Below the pieces are notes generated by a model that was not told the DNA's origin, made no database searches, and was given only the letters and a program-made list of their open reading frames with translations. From positions 62,001 to 126,000 of the forward strand of contig JAHRHY010000028.1 of NCBI GenBank assembly GCA_019671135.1: DNA of 64,000 nt, written 5' to 3'. The position numbers and the translations under genes are program-made. Source of the DNA: Linnemannia hyalina. Lineage: Eukaryota; Mortierellomycota; Mortierellomycetes; Mortierellales; Mortierellaceae. Position 1 is the first letter of the stretch; the number at the start of each line of letters is the position of its first letter. Of this stretch, positions 11,842 to 29,404 are shown in pieces.

Positions 11842-14800
11842 TTACATCTCCATCCGGTCTACGTCCAGGTCTCCATCGTCGCCAAATCCAAACCCGCCTT
11901 CTCCAATGCCACTTTCACCGCCAATACTAGCAACGGTAGATGCGACGGCAGCAGCAGCGGCATCAGCAGCCGCCTGGGCCTTTTTGCCGAGCCTGGCAGG
12001 CTTCTTGGCCTTGGGCTCCTTCTCTTTCTTGGCCTTGGGCTCTTTGGGCACCTTCTCCTTCGTGGCACGTCCACGCTTGCTCTTACTGCCTGATCCTCCC
12101 TCGTTCGGTGTGTTCGCTGCCTCTGCAGCCGCAGCCGCAGCCGCAGCCGCCTGAGCATCCATATCAGCCCACATCTCCTCCAACGTCCGGGTCTTGCCAG
12201 GAGTAGCCGCCGCCGAGCTCGACGGCGTCGAGATGGGCGTCGCAACACTTGTGCTGTCGCCCTTGCCATCCTTCTTGCTCCGCTTGGAAGGTCGTTGTTG
12301 TGTTCCATCCTTGGATCCACTGCCTCCTTTCCTCGAGTTCTTGGCCTCCTCCTCGTCAATCTTGCGCTTCAATTGCTGCTCCTGCAACTTGCTCGCCAAC
12401 TCATCGTCATCCAGCAGCAGCGACACAATCTCGCGAGGCTTGAAGTCCACGCTCTGCTTGAACTCGCCTCCTGAGATAACCACCTTCTGGATCTCATCCT
12501 TCTGCTTGGCGCGCTGCAAGATACGCTCCTCGATTGTGCCTCGCGTGATAAGACGGTACACCGTGACCTGGCGAGTTTGTCCCAAACGATGGGCACGGTC
12601 CATGGCCTGCTGATCCACTGTCGGGTTCCAATCGCTGTCGTAAAAGATGACCGTGTCGGCAGCCGTCAAGTTGATTCCGAGACCTCCTGCACGGGTACTC
12701 AGCAGGAAGATGAAGATCTCGGGCCTCGTCTGCCAATCCGTCACCATGTCTCGACGATCCGAAATCTTGGACGATCCATCCAGACGGAGGTACTTGTATT
12801 GGCGGTAAGTGAGGTACTCCTCCATCAAGTCAATCATCTTGGTCATCTGGAAGTAAACCAACACGCGATGACCACCGGCCTTGAGCTCCACCAGCAGCTT
12901 GTCTAGTACCGCGAGCTTTCCAGAGTCCATGACCAGCTGTTTCATTTGAGGCACCTCAATCGTCGAGTAACCCTTGGAGCTGATCGAGGGCTCGCCCAGC
13001 AAGCCACGTCCATTGTTGACTCTCCAGAGATCCATTATGGGCGCAACTTCCTCCTGGTGCGAGGCCTCGGTCATGAAATCAGAGACACCCAACAGCAACT
13101 GGCGCAGCCTTTGGTTAAAGAGCTGCTCCTGCTGGTCCACCAAGAAGCTACGGTCCGAGCAAATAATGTCGATCGGAGGTGCCACTACCTTGGGTCGGTA
13201 GGCCGGTTCCATAATCGACACGTACTCGCCCAACTCTGACCTCTCAAGAACAGATCCAAGTTGCTGAGTGTGGCTCAAGAGTGACCGGTTGCCGATCGAG
13301 AAGGGATCCTGGGTCTCGCAAATCAAAAACTTGGCATAGGTGCTTCCAGGGAGTTCCGAGTCCGACTCGTCATGGCCGAGCCCATATCCACGTCGGGAAC
13401 GCTCCTCTGCGATTTCCAAGTGCTGTGCGAATCGCTCCAGAAGGTGTCCCTTGAAGACCTTGCTGGCTTGGCTGGGAGAATAGTCCGTGAACCGCAAGAA
13501 CGAGTAGGCGCCGTTCTCCTCGTACATCGACTCTGCAATGTTGTCTGGGGTCCAGATGTTGAACAGCTTGTCGAGGTATTTGGTGTCGCGTCCAGCGTTT
13601 GACTCCTCCGAGGGGATCTTCAAAAGACCACCCTCGCGGTAAAGGCGCTTTGGGATGGAGTATGATATCCTGCTCTTGGTTGTGTAGGCCACAAAGAGAT
13701 CGTCTCCCTCGCGGGCAATGGATGGTGTTTGACTGAATGAGCATAGGGCCAAGGGCGAGACCACATCGGCACGCTCAAACAGCTCGGGGTGGTTGCACAC
13801 CTTACGGAACTGCATGACCAAATTCATCAAGCTGTCAACGGAGTCATTGCTGTTGAGCGACGATGCAGTCTCCAGCAGTTCTGCGATCGAAATCTTTTCC
13901 TTCAGTCCTCTGTACAACGCCCTCTGCCGCGCCGTCAGCTCACAGCTCACCTCCAGTTCGATCTATTAGTACAGGTTTGAGAGGTATTGTTAGGTACGTG
14001 CACATGGATCAGACATAGAAAACCCAAATAGAGCGAGAATGTAGTGTGAAAATGTACCTTGTCGCCAAGCTCATTTTGGACGTTCTTCTTGATGCGACGC
14101 AACATGAAGGGCTTGAGGATCATATGGAGACGCTTGAGCTGGTGCTCGTTGAGGGTTCCCTTGTTCTCGGCATGAGACTCAATATCCTTCGAGAACCACT
14201 CGCTGAACTCCTCGTGTGAATCGAACAGACTGGGCATGATAAAGTGGAGAAGTGCCCACAGCTCCTGCATACTGTTCTGAATGGGGGTTCCTGTTAGCAG
14301 CAGACGGTTACGGCAGTTGAATCCGAGTAGCGTTTTCCAACGGGCACTCGAAGAACTCTTGATTGCCTGAGCCTCGTCCAGAACCATGTACTGCCACTTG
14401 ACACGCTGGAAGTACTTCTCGTCCGAAACGACTAGTTGGTACGAAGTGATGAGGACATGGAAGGGCGCATCCTTGCTGTAGACCTGCTTCTTGTTCCAGA
14501 ACGTGCGGAGGGTCTTTCGGTCCTTGGGGTTACCCCAGTAGGGCAGGGCCTTGAGGTCGGGCGTGAATTTTGTGAATTCCTGCTGCCAATTGTGAAGAGT
14601 TGAGGCAGGAGCAATGACCAGGAAAGGACCCCAAATGTTCTGCGATTCGGCCAAATGGGCCATCAGCGAGATCGACTGGACTGTCTTGCCCAAACCCATC
14701 TCGTCGGCCAAGATACCGTTGATTCCTTGCTCGTACAAGTTGGCCAGCCAGTTCAGACCCTTGATCTGGTATCCCTTCAGCTGGCACATCAACATCTTGG

Positions 14801-17800
14801 GCTGCTCAATCTCCGTCACCGTTGGCATACTCGATGGGTTCTGGAAGTTCATTTCATCCACTAGGGTGCGTTAAGAAGAACAAGAAGCGTTGTGAGTACA
14901 TTTCCATCGCATAATATACTCGGAAATGATAGCTTCCTCAACTCTCAAATACGTACAGTCAGCTTGGTTAAGGGCAATGTTGGTCTGGGCCTGCTGGAGC
15001 TCCTTGGTCTCGGCGTCAAAGGTCTTAGTTCTCTCCTGAGCAGCCAACAGGGCTTGCTGCGCACCCCATTTGGCCTGCGCCTCCAGTGCCTCGTCCGTTG
15101 CCTCTTCAAAGTCAGGTTCGCCTTCCATGGGAGTATGGTTGGGATCTAGAGCAATTGCCATCTGTGTGGGGTCGCTCGAGGGTTGCATCCTGACGGGTGT
15201 TGCATCGTCGTCCGCCTCAGCCGCCTCAGCTATTTCAGGTGGTAGGGATTATGGATATGTAGTTAGTTATACGCAACATTGGGAAGAAGTAGAAAAAGGA
15301 CGCACGCGACAATAAACTGCAATCGCAAGACTGAAAGGAACTTACTGCCGATCTTCTTGCCGATGAAATGAGAGTAGAGCTCGGTCTGAGTAATCAAGAA
15401 GTTGAGTTTGCGGGCCTGTCGGCGGGCTTCACGCATTTCTTCCTCAATGCGAAGCTTTTCAATCGCCTCCTTTTCGGCCTTCTTCCTGAGGTCACGCTCT
15501 TCCTTCTCGTTACGCTTCCAGAAGAACAACATCTCCTTGCTGACCTTTCTCGCTCTGTTGTGGACTTCCCTGCTGGGCTTCACCATACGTATGGCAGCCT
15601 TTCTGGACTCTCGCTGACACAACTGAGCCACCTTCTTGCAGTTCTGCAGTTTGATCGACGTGGAGTTGGCCACAATTTTGCCCACCTAGAATGTGTTATA
15701 AAACGACCAGTATTGTTAATTGTTGCCATAAAAAATCGACATTGTGACATCTGTCAACAAGTCTCCAAAGACTGTAGTTACCTCGCGAATCTGTCGGTGG
15801 GCAATGAGATCCCAGATGGCGCGACGCTTGGCCTCATACTCCTTCTCCTGACGTTTAGCAAGTGTCTCTTCGTCCATGACGCTTTCATCCTCGAGCTCCC
15901 TCTCGTTGTCGGTCACCTCAAGGTCGACGCGCTGGTCATCCTGCGCAAACGCCTGGTCGTCACTATCGTCCTCATACATGTCTGATCGGGGAACATGGTT
16001 GTCGTGGTCCTCGTCCATGCCTTCTGATTGAGCAGTATGCTCGCTCTCCTGTGCACGAGCCCTGGCCTTGGCCTTGATGGCCTGGACTTGAGCCATCGCC
16101 GCCGCAGTAGCAGCTTCCTTGCGCTCACGTCTCTTTCGCTCCGCCGTGGTCTCGTGGGTAATAGCATCGTCATCCTGCTCATGCTTGACACCTCCCTCCG
16201 AGTTTTGAGCAGCCTGCAGCCTTTTCCGTCCACGTCCTTTGCCAGGGCCTTTTGTGGCCGGTGCTGGTGGTGGTTGTTGAGATGACTCCCTGGTCTCCGT
16301 CGAAGGGGCTCGAGTGCCCAGGTAGCCTTCATCATCCAACATATCACCAGGTTCCTTGAACTCTAGTCGCTTCTCCTGCTTGGCCAAGAACTTGTCATGC
16401 AATTTCCGACGCTTGCGCTGTAATTCGTGAAACATATAATATAAACAAACGCTGTTAGTACCAATGTATCCTTTTTTTGCGGGTCAAAAAATCCAATATG
16501 TACGGAAGTGACGACTTACGATAGTTTGCTTCTCGTAAGCCCTTTGGACCTTTTGACCACGCTTGTGAACTTCCAACATATAGCTCATTAAGTCCTTGTG
16601 CTGTGCAAAGTCCTCGTCCGAATCGGAAGTCGGTCGTACGGCACTCGTTCCATTCCTTTCGTTCACAAGCGCGATATCTAACGGTACAGTCTCTTTATCG
16701 TCCGCAACCGTGTCGGGCGCACGTCGCTTGAGGCTGTTGGCAGCGCCCTTGGTCGATGGCTCTTGGCGAGACGAAATCATGGGGCTGGGTGCAACTGAAG
16801 AAGGGGTCGCCGCGGCTGAGGTCTCGAGAGGGTTCTCCTTGACCTTGGGCTTACGTCCGCGCTTCGCCTTGACCTTGACTTCCTCCACAGGCCCCTCCGT
16901 CTCTTCCGTCTTGGCCTTAGCCGAACGCTTGTCCTGCTCTGCCTTGGCACGACGCTTGACCTGTACAGGCGACTGCTGAGCCTTCTCCAAGGCTTCCTGA
17001 GAGATTGCTGGAGTGTCTGAACGCTCAGCCTCTGGCCAGACCTCTGTCCTGGTAGATGATGTCGAAGTCGACTGGGCATCCTCGTGCGAAATAGGGTGAT
17101 CTACTCTCCTCTCATCTCTTGGGCGTGCCATTGTCGACGGAGCAGGCTCGGTAGTGTAATCCGCGACACTCCTCTCTCTGTCTCTGGGGTCTGCTCTAGG
17201 TGGGTAAAGGCTCGACGAGGCAGTGCTTTCCAATGGGCTGTGAGTAGGAAGCATCCTTGCCCGCTCTGCCAACTGCCCCGGGCCACGAGGTGGTGCCTCA
17301 TTGTAACGATGTGGGACTGATGGCTCTCGGATGGGTGACCTGTCTCTATACCGCTGCATGGGACCCGGTGATGGGTCTCTATGGCGATGGTCCTGGACCG
17401 GATGGCGATAGACAGATCGGGATCTGTCACCCATAGGTTCTTCGTCCATGTACTCTGGCGAGGGGTCCCGTGAAGTTTTGTCACTGAGGAGTTGAGCGAT
17501 CGACATGGCGGGTGCCTTACGTTCAACGCTGCGGTGTGGTGTGGGTCGAACAGGCGATGGCGATCTGGATGAGATGTAGGTCGGTTCGTTGTACGATGGA
17601 GGCATTCCTCTGTTGTAGGGACTGGAATTATACTGTTTAGCGAAAAGGGAGAGTTACGACTGATTAGTACGTTGATCAAATTACCACGCTGTGTGCGAGG
17701 GGTGTAATTCGAGAACAGTAAAAAGTGGGCCGTACCTGGTATGAAGGAGAGTGTGCTCGTGGGATGGGTGGTGACAGAGGACGGGGCGGAGGAGACCTTG

Positions 17801-19424
17801 AGCGTACTCTCATCGCAGCAGGGTTGTGGTACGAGTGAGAGTAGTAATGCTATTATTGTTATTGTTTTGTGGTAGATGTTGTTACATGAAAAAGTAAAAA
17901 ATATCAGACTGTGTGTGAGTAACCAGCATTTTTCATCAGACAAACACATCTATCAACCAGCCGTTGTGAAATAAAAAGCTACCTTTTCCCTATCAACTCC
18001 CTCATCAACACTTGCTGACCGACGGCGATAGTTCAAGCCTGCAAGAGGAGGGATCTCTGGCGAACGAGTGGATGTCCAAGCGCTTGTTGGTGCGTGAACC
18101 GAGTGTGCAGGTGGGCGTCCATATGACGATTGATAAGGCGAGACGGGGCGAATAGGCGCCGGCCCGGAGCTTTCGTATCTATCCGATGGAACCGTTTGCC
18201 GCGAGTTTGCATAGTACGGAGACTAGGTTGTCATGACGAGCAGAAGATCGATTGAACAAGGCCAAGAATTAGTTTTTGTTTTCTTTTGTTCTCCATTATT
18301 GTCTCTACGATGAAGGAATAACAATTCGCAGAAGTTATTTCCAAACTTCTTACCTGTTGGGACACTGAGGGTGGATACTCTCGTCCAGCGGCCTCGTGAG
18401 AGCCAGCAGGCCATGCGCGGTAGGCTGGTGCCCGAGAGGTGTGGGGTGGTTGCTGTTGTTGATATGGATGATGCTGTCCCATAGAGCTCCCTTCACCTTC
18501 GCCATCAGAGACATAGTACTCTTGCCGGTATGCCCTCTGATGCTGTTGCTGCTGCTGCCGTTGCTGCTGCTGTTGTTGTTCATAGTAATGGCGGTATGAC
18601 ATATTGTCGGGAGGCGATGATCCATAGGGTCCAGGTGAGGGAGAGCGTGCAGGGTAACTCCTGGATGTGCCAGCACTGTTGCCGTACGAGGGGTGACCAG
18701 TGCGTGACAGTGGTGGCGAATGAGCTGCTGCACGCATCCCGTGCTCGCGTTCAAGAATGTCTTGGTCATGTCCAGGTCCGGGAGGCTGGTAGATCGATGA
18801 ATGCGTTTGTGGGGTGCTTTGTCCACGGTGTGCAGCATAGCTGGCTGAAGTTGTCGTCGGAGCGCTACGACGGTTTGAGGTGATGGTGGCAACGGGGCCT
18901 GGTTCTCTTGCCTGTTGGTGGTGATGACGCGTGGGGGACGATGACCGGTAGAGGTCTCTCGAAATGGGAGCGTACTCGTGGCTGTGCTCGACCGACTCGT
19001 AGTCGCGGCGACGGTCAGAAGGTTGTTGTTGCTGCTGTTGTTGGCTGTAGCGATAGTCCTCCTTTGCGTAGTCGGGGTGACGACCATAGGTTGGAGCGTA
19101 AGGGGTAGCAGGGGGTGCAGAGCCATAGGCGCTAGGAGGGGGGTTCCCGTAGGGTCCTGGGGAGGAGGGTCGACGGTAGTGTCCAGTGGCAGAGGGAGTG
19201 GGTGCAGCGGGACCGGGAGGGGATCCATAGTAGTTAGGTCTCTGCTGGGGAGGCATGATGTGTGCAGAGGGAACACTCTGGGGGTGCATATGGGATTGGG
19301 GTGACGCGATGCGGTGACCCTGCTGTGGCTGTGGTGGCTGCTGCTGGTGGGGCCGAGGCTGGTAAGCCTTTGGAGTGGAGGAGTCCTTGTCCTTGTCCAT
19401 GTCCATATCCATGTGCGGGTCCAT
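11842..19424 (-). CDS. INO80: Chromatin-remodelling ATPase INO80
   Basis: Nine exons join in phase: 19424-18354, 18222-17983, 17849-17736, 17632-16520, 16417-15782, 15685-15346, 15229-14957, 14860-14058, 13962-11842 (about 2236 aa). The first four exons code a Pro/Ser/Gln/Tyr-rich disordered region with polyglutamine tracts. Exons 5-7 carry the DBINO domain ([20 protein letters not shown], the basic [20 protein letters not shown] helix). Exon 8 has the first SNF2 lobe with Walker A DEMGLGKT (about 1315-1322), DEAQ box and LTGTPIQNS. Exon 9 has the second lobe with [26 protein letters not shown] and DRAHRLGQT after a long inter-lobe insertion typical of INO80. The C-terminus is Lys-rich with poly-Ala. 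Known role: ATPase of the INO80 nucleosome-remodelling complex. The start is the first ATG in frame before UTR-like sequence; an extra 5' exon is possible. Confidence 0.93.
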
Positions 19425-20725
<1,301 letters not shown>

Positions 20726-22820
20726 TTAGTAGCGTTCCTCGTAGTAGTTGGACTGGCCATAGGGGCCAGCAGCAGGGGAAGGTGCACCATATCCATGACC
20801 CTGGTGCTGCTGGCCATACATGCCACCGTTACCGCCCATCTCGTCCTCGCCCAACAACTCCTTGACCTCCCACACGTTCTGCTTCGATCCGACAGAGAAC
20901 TCCAAGTCCTCCTTGGTGATCGAGTCCCAGTACTTGTAGACCATCATCACACTCAGCAGCGTCGCAATCGTGCCAAAGAACAGCCCATCGATGTAGTGCT
21001 TGGCAAAATTACAAATTTGGACTGAGAAGACATAAAGGATGACCTGACCAGTCGCAAAGAAGACAATGCCAAAGATAATGTCTCCCAATGGCCAGCGATC
21101 GTCCAATGTGTTGACGACCAGCACAATCTGCAAGATCACATAGATCAACAGAGCTGCGCCGTTAAAGATAAAGAACACAATCCAGAGAGCGATCGGGTTC
21201 TTCTTATCAAAGGGCGACATGCCGTTGAAGGTTGCAATCGACACAAATGTCACCGCCGCAAACACAACAAATGACGACAACCGAATCGACTATTATCCGT
21301 AAAAAAAAACATGTGAGAGATCATGTTAATTACACCTTCAATTATCATTCTCACTCTGAAGGAATAAGTACATGACTGCGACAGAAACACATGCAAACAA
21401 TTAGAGAGAAAGAAGACGTACCCAGAGGGAGAGAGGGGTGCCGTCCTCAGCAAACTGGAAGCCGACAAATCCGTTCAACAGAAGACACCAAAAGGTCGCC
21501 GAGATTAGTCCTAGATGGACTCCAGTAAAGTACTATTGAGCGTTCAATAATAGAGTCGGAATGGTTAGAACACCTTCTTTCGTTACGGTACGGAAATGAA
21601 TGCAAAAGTAAATAACTAGGGGCAGCAGACTTACAGGGTAGAGGTTGCTAGCGGTGGGGATGATTCCGGAGATGAGCAGCAGGTCCATGATTGTCACAAG
21701 CATGTAGAGATAAAAGAACATGATGATCTCTTTGCGGCCTATTGATTGTTATGAGTATCAATTGATCAGTGATTGACATCAAAGAAAGATAAAAGATCGT
21801 CAGTGATGATCAGATATACACGCGCTCGTCGTTCTCTTCTCTGAAGTAGAAAACGACACATTTTTTTCTTCAACCAAACAATGTTCCATTGGTCTGCATT
21901 GTCCATTTGCGCAAAAAAAAAACATATCCATGGTTGCTATCCGTCCCGAAGTGCATGCTCCATGCCATACCAAGGAGAGAATGAGAGAAAATGAGCCGCC
22001 ATGTATGTTCCTGTGGTGACCGAGGAGTTCTGCCCAATTTCTTCCTGTCTCCTATAATTTCCTTGTTCGATCATGTATATCTCCTTGTTTTTTGTTTCCT
22101 TTTTGTTTTTGTTCGTCATGTCTGTATCAGCACTCTGCATGTGTCGATGGTGTCCTGATTGCCAATGGATTGCTGCATGTGTCCCATTCAGGTCCGGGAA
22201 AATATAGTCCAGTACCCTTCTATCATCCTTCCTCTTTCATCAATTGACCCCTGGACCCGTTGGTCGTCCACCTTCCCTTGCCCTCTCCTGCCAGGACCTC
22301 CTTCAATCTCCTTTTCCTGTGACATCCCTGAGCAATACTTGCTATCTTGACTTCGATAGGATGGAGAAGATGCTTACCGACAGCAGTGTACTTTGACCGG
22401 ATATGATAAATCATAATGGCAGTCATGATCAAGGCGATCAAGTGGATAATGAGCGTTGCTGTTATTCGCCGAGAGCAATAATAATAAAAGAAAAGAAAAA
22501 GAAAAAGGTTCGGTCAGCATTGTGTGGTCCTTCGCCTGGTCTCCTTTCAGTTCCCGTTTCTTTTCTGGTTCTTTGGCATAGGGGCCATATGGACTGCACG
22601 CAAGAGAGACGGCAAGTAAAAAATGACCGCCTCTCTTTCAAAGCAAAGAGGGAGACTTACAAGGCTGGAAGATGAGGGTCTCGGCGAGACGGACGTTACG
22701 GGAGTAACAGACGGGTTCGATACCGTCATCTGTGCCGACCAGCGGACACAAGGTTAACATAACATTGTTGCATATGTAGTTAAACTTTCCGAACTGAAAG
22801 CTGTAATCGGGGGTCGCCAT
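20726..22820 (-). CDS. CHS7: Chitin synthase export chaperone
   Basis: Five exons in phase: 22820-22661, 22458-22378, 21738-21635, 21532-21422, 21289-20726 (339 aa). The N-terminus matches Chs7: [18 protein letters not shown], then CPLVG and the [13 protein letters not shown] block. Seven hydrophobic segments follow, including the conserved stretch ending in [10 protein letters not shown] and the YFTGVHLGL / [23 protein letters not shown] region. The cytosolic tail is Gly/Tyr/Gln-rich after the ELLGEDEM segment. Known role: an ER membrane chaperone needed for export of chitin synthase III to the cell surface. Length is slightly above yeast Chs7. Confidence 0.93.
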
Positions 22821-24323
22821 GGTTCTTGTTGTTGTATCTGCGTTATCAGCGGGGCGTCGGGGGTGTTATGCTCTTGTCAGTTGGTGTTGTGTGTCTAGGG
22901 GGGCCGGATATTATTTTGTCGCTAGCTGTTTGATAGGGGGTATTATTTTTTGGTTTGAGGTTGAGGCAAGAGGGTAGAAGAGAAGGAGAATAATAAGGTC
23001 AGCCAAGACAGTTCACGGTCAATTGATTGTATTGCAAGGGTGTATGATAGAAGGGAAGCAGTTGTTGACAAAGGCAGGAAGGAAAGAGAGAGATGGCAGT
23101 GAAAATGAGGCTGATATGCGAGTGCAGAAGGGAGGTTCGGTCAAAGAGTCAGGCACCGAATTCCATTTAGTAGCTATAAACAGCAACGAGTAACAAAGGG
23201 TGGGAGTGGAGAGAAGGGAAGGCGGTGTGAAGAGAGGGACAGGGCTGGGCTGGGAAGGGAGTTGTCCCAAAAGGCAGTGAAGGAGGAAGGGAAGGATGGA
23301 TGTAGATATGTGGCTGGTATCAGCCTGTGGTGTTATTATTAGAAGGGAGAGATAGAAGAGAGAAACACGCCTCCTGTTGGTTGTTGGCTGTTGTTGGTGT
23401 TGTTGTTGTTGTCGTTGATGTTGTATTTGTTGTTGATGGATGATTCGAAAGGAGAATGAGGATGTGTGAGTGGAGAAGCATGGATGATGAGTTGGATGAG
23501 AGGATGAGAGAGTGAGAGAGTGAGAGAGTGAGAGAAAGAGAGTGATGCACTTGCCAGCGTCTAAGGAGGAGAGAGGGGGATGATGTATATAATGTAAGGT
23601 CGTGAGTGAGAGAGAAGGGAGTAGGAAGAGGGATGGTTGGATGAAAGAAGTAAGAGGTAGAAGAAGAAGAAGAAGAAGAAGAAGAGAAGAAGAAAGAGAG
23701 GGGGAGGGTGAGAAGGGAAAGGAAAGAAAGAAAGAAAGAAAGAAAAGGGAGTGCACAGAGGACAAAGGGACAAGGTCCCAAGGTCCAGCGAACGGGCAGG
23801 GTCACAGCCAGAGAGACAGAAAAAAAACCAGCGAGCCATTGCCAGCGGAGAATTGGCCCTTCAGTGCTAATTACATCTCCCTTCAAGTTGAATGGGCCAG
23901 AAGTCCCCTTGTCCTTCTTTCCCTCCCACTTTTATGTTCTCTTCACTTCTGACTCGTCAAAATGTTCTTAAATTAGATGCACAAGATGATGGCTTTGGGA
24001 GGTGCCTGACCTGTGCCCTTTTTATGTCTTGCTTTTTCTTTTTCGCTGAACACCCCTTTGCCTTGCTCGTGTGGACTGGACCCCTGGCCTTGCTTGGACT
24101 GGGTATGGAATAACATCTTTATGTATAACCATCTACTTCATCATTTGTACCGAGGAACCAAACGCCTTTTTTCATTTCACCCCAACAGCACTGCACAAAG
24201 GCAAAAAGAGAAATACAGAAAGAAGCGGCTCAAGCTTTGTCCCCCTTCTTCTTCTTCCACTCTTTTTTTTCTTATTCCCCGTCTTTCCTACTCACTCCAA
24301 GAATCCATACAGCAGAGAACAGT

Positions 24324-24325
<2 letters not shown>

Positions 24326-24356
<31 letters not shown>
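24326..24356. repeat. Poly(A) homopolymer, 31 A
   Basis: Uninterrupted A run on the + strand, no coding context. No upstream retrocopy was seen that would make it a retroposition tail. Confidence 0.8.
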
Positions 24357-24358
<2 letters not shown>

Positions 24359-24603
24359 GAGCACCAACAGGACTGGCAGAACACAAATAAAAAAATGAAG
24401 TGATGAGCCAGCCGGTGGTGGAAAGTAATAATAGAATTAAAATATTAAGGGGTCTGCATCCTTTGTGCGGATTGAAATCGGGGCACAGGGACAGCGACAG
24501 AAACAGAGACGCAGAGACAGAGGCGAGACAAGATCTTGGAGGTGGTGACCCCCGCACGTAGACAATTGATGATGAGACATGCATGGGCCACACTAATTTA
24601 CAT

Positions 24604-24627
24604 ACACACACACACACACACACACAC
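24604..24627. repeat. (CA)n microsatellite
   Basis: About 12 CA units in the 3' flank of the Ras gene. Confidence 0.8.
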
Positions 24628-25068
24628 TCGGTCGAGAACGAGAAAGCGTAGAGTAAAAAACGGGTCTATTATCTTTATGTAGAGAACTATGCTCTTCTAT
24701 ATCTTGTTTCTTCATCTTCAACAACACATCATCTTTTTTTTTTTGTAGTAGTAGTAGTGGTAAATAAGAATAATATTAGAACTATAAGGGTAGAAGTGTC
24801 TATGAACATGACATGGGGAGTGTGGGGGTAGAAGCAGAACGAGAGAAAGAATCAAGTCGCACGAACCAGCGTATCCTTGATTGACTGCATTACATTGTCG
24901 AAAGGGAGGTAAGGAGGAGAGAAAGAGAAAGAAGAAAGCGGTGGCATTCACATAGATTTGCCACCAAATTATTAAAGAAACATCATGCACTGCAGACACA
25001 TGGAACAGAAAAGAAAAGAGTCTTCTTTAAAAGAATCCATTCGGAAAATAAGATCCCAAGGTGTGTCT

Positions 25069-28093
<3,025 letters not shown>

Positions 28094-28520
28094 GGTTGTG
28101 ATGATGAGATGAAGAAAAGGTGTGATGGGAAGAGAGGAGGAAGGAGAAGAGGAAGAGTCGTGATGAGAGTGATGAGAGTGAAGGGAGGTAAGGGAGGTGG
28201 GGTATGAGCGAGATGAGAGTAGGAAGGGGGGAAAGGGGATGGTGTTAAACAACGAGAAAGAAGAAAAGAAAAGAGAAAAGAAAAAAGAGAGAAGAGAGAA
28301 GTGGGAGAAGGACGAAAAGAAATAAAAAAAAAAGGACTGCAGAAAAGTGCATGTTGGTCCAATCCAATCGTATCCGGCACTGGATGCCAATGATCCGTTG
28401 GCGTCTGAACAGTACATACTATGATGTGCCTAGTTCGTCTCCATCGCATGTATGTGTCCTCCGTCGTGCTCATCCCCGTTATTTATGTACTGGTCTCCTC
28501 CTCCATTCTTCTCTTTTTTT

Positions 28521-28524
28521 CACA

Positions 28525-28566
<42 letters not shown>
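28521..28566. repeat. (CA)n microsatellite
   Basis: About 46 bp of CA repeats with one interruption, about 430 bp upstream of the Ras start codon. Confidence 0.85.
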
Positions 28567-29346
28567 CACCATAAAAACAAGCCTCTCCTGCTCCAGCAAT
28601 CGAAGGTTCATCATGGCTCTGAGCCGACCGTCGAGTGTTCACAAACGATCCAATCAGCCTTCATCTCCCCACTCTATCCAAAAGTACGCAGTCTATTTCT
28701 CTACTCGCCATTTCAATTGACGCAAACGTCTTACTACACCTCTTATGATCCATGACTGACATGGGATCCATTCTGGCATCATCCCTTACTTTCTCCCCCC
28801 GGCTCCTTCCCCCCTTCCCTTCCCCTGAATGCAGTGCGAGGACACTCCACGTGACATATTCCCTCCATGTATGGCCATGCTCCTCCCCCACACACACATG
28901 TTTTTTTGTCAACAACCATAGCCATTCCCGCTCCATCTATTAGAAAATCATTTTTGCCGCCAATTAAAGGTCTCCATGCATGCCCCATGCCACCAATCCA
29001 ATATATATTTCTTTGCTCGTGTTACAATGAAAGGACGCAACAGAAGAGAACGGCAAAAGACTGACCGTTAGAGATTTGAAGCTGCAAGCCCTTTCTTCTC
29101 TTTTGACAACAAAGTTAGTCCAAATCAATGATTAAATTCCGAAACTATCTTCGAAACTCTAATCAACTACACTAACCAAAACAATGAAAGATAAACTGGA
29201 CGAGTACTTTTCTCTTCCTTCCTTCTCTTGTCGTTCATCCTCGCACATAGACGGTTCTGGATTGTAGATGAACCCTCCTCTTAATAATGTCCTTCAAAAC
29301 GACCAAAAAAATGAAATGAAGAAAAAAACTAATACCAACAAAAAGA

Positions 29347-29349
<3 letters not shown>

Positions 29350-29401
<52 letters not shown>
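29350..29401. repeat. (CT)n microsatellite
   Basis: About 26 uninterrupted CT units, intergenic. Confidence 0.9.

Positions 29402-29404
<3 letters not shown>

Larger units (their letters stand above)
22821..25068. other. CHS7 upstream region and Ras 3' flank
   Basis: About 2.2 kb. The CHS7 side is G/A-rich on the + strand, with GAA repeats near 23659-23697 and GAGAGAGT tracts near 23510-23540; these give long Ser/Leu-rich minus-strand ORFs that look like repeat artefacts. A 31-base poly(A) run is at 24326-24356 and a CA repeat at 24604-24627. No gene recognised. Confidence 0.55.

Noticed and set aside
11711..12154. Plus-strand Ala/Pro-rich ORFs over the 3' end of INO80
   Set aside because: They are antisense shadows of the Lys/Ala-rich INO80 C-terminus.
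22690..22720. tRNA B-box-like GGTTCGAT sequence
   Set aside because: It lies inside the first coding exon of CHS7, and no acceptor stem or A box surrounds it.
23019..23886. Ser/Leu/Thr-rich minus-strand ORFs upstream of CHS7
   Set aside because: They lie in G/A-rich repeats with several overlapping open frames and no domain; they are probably leader and promoter sequence.
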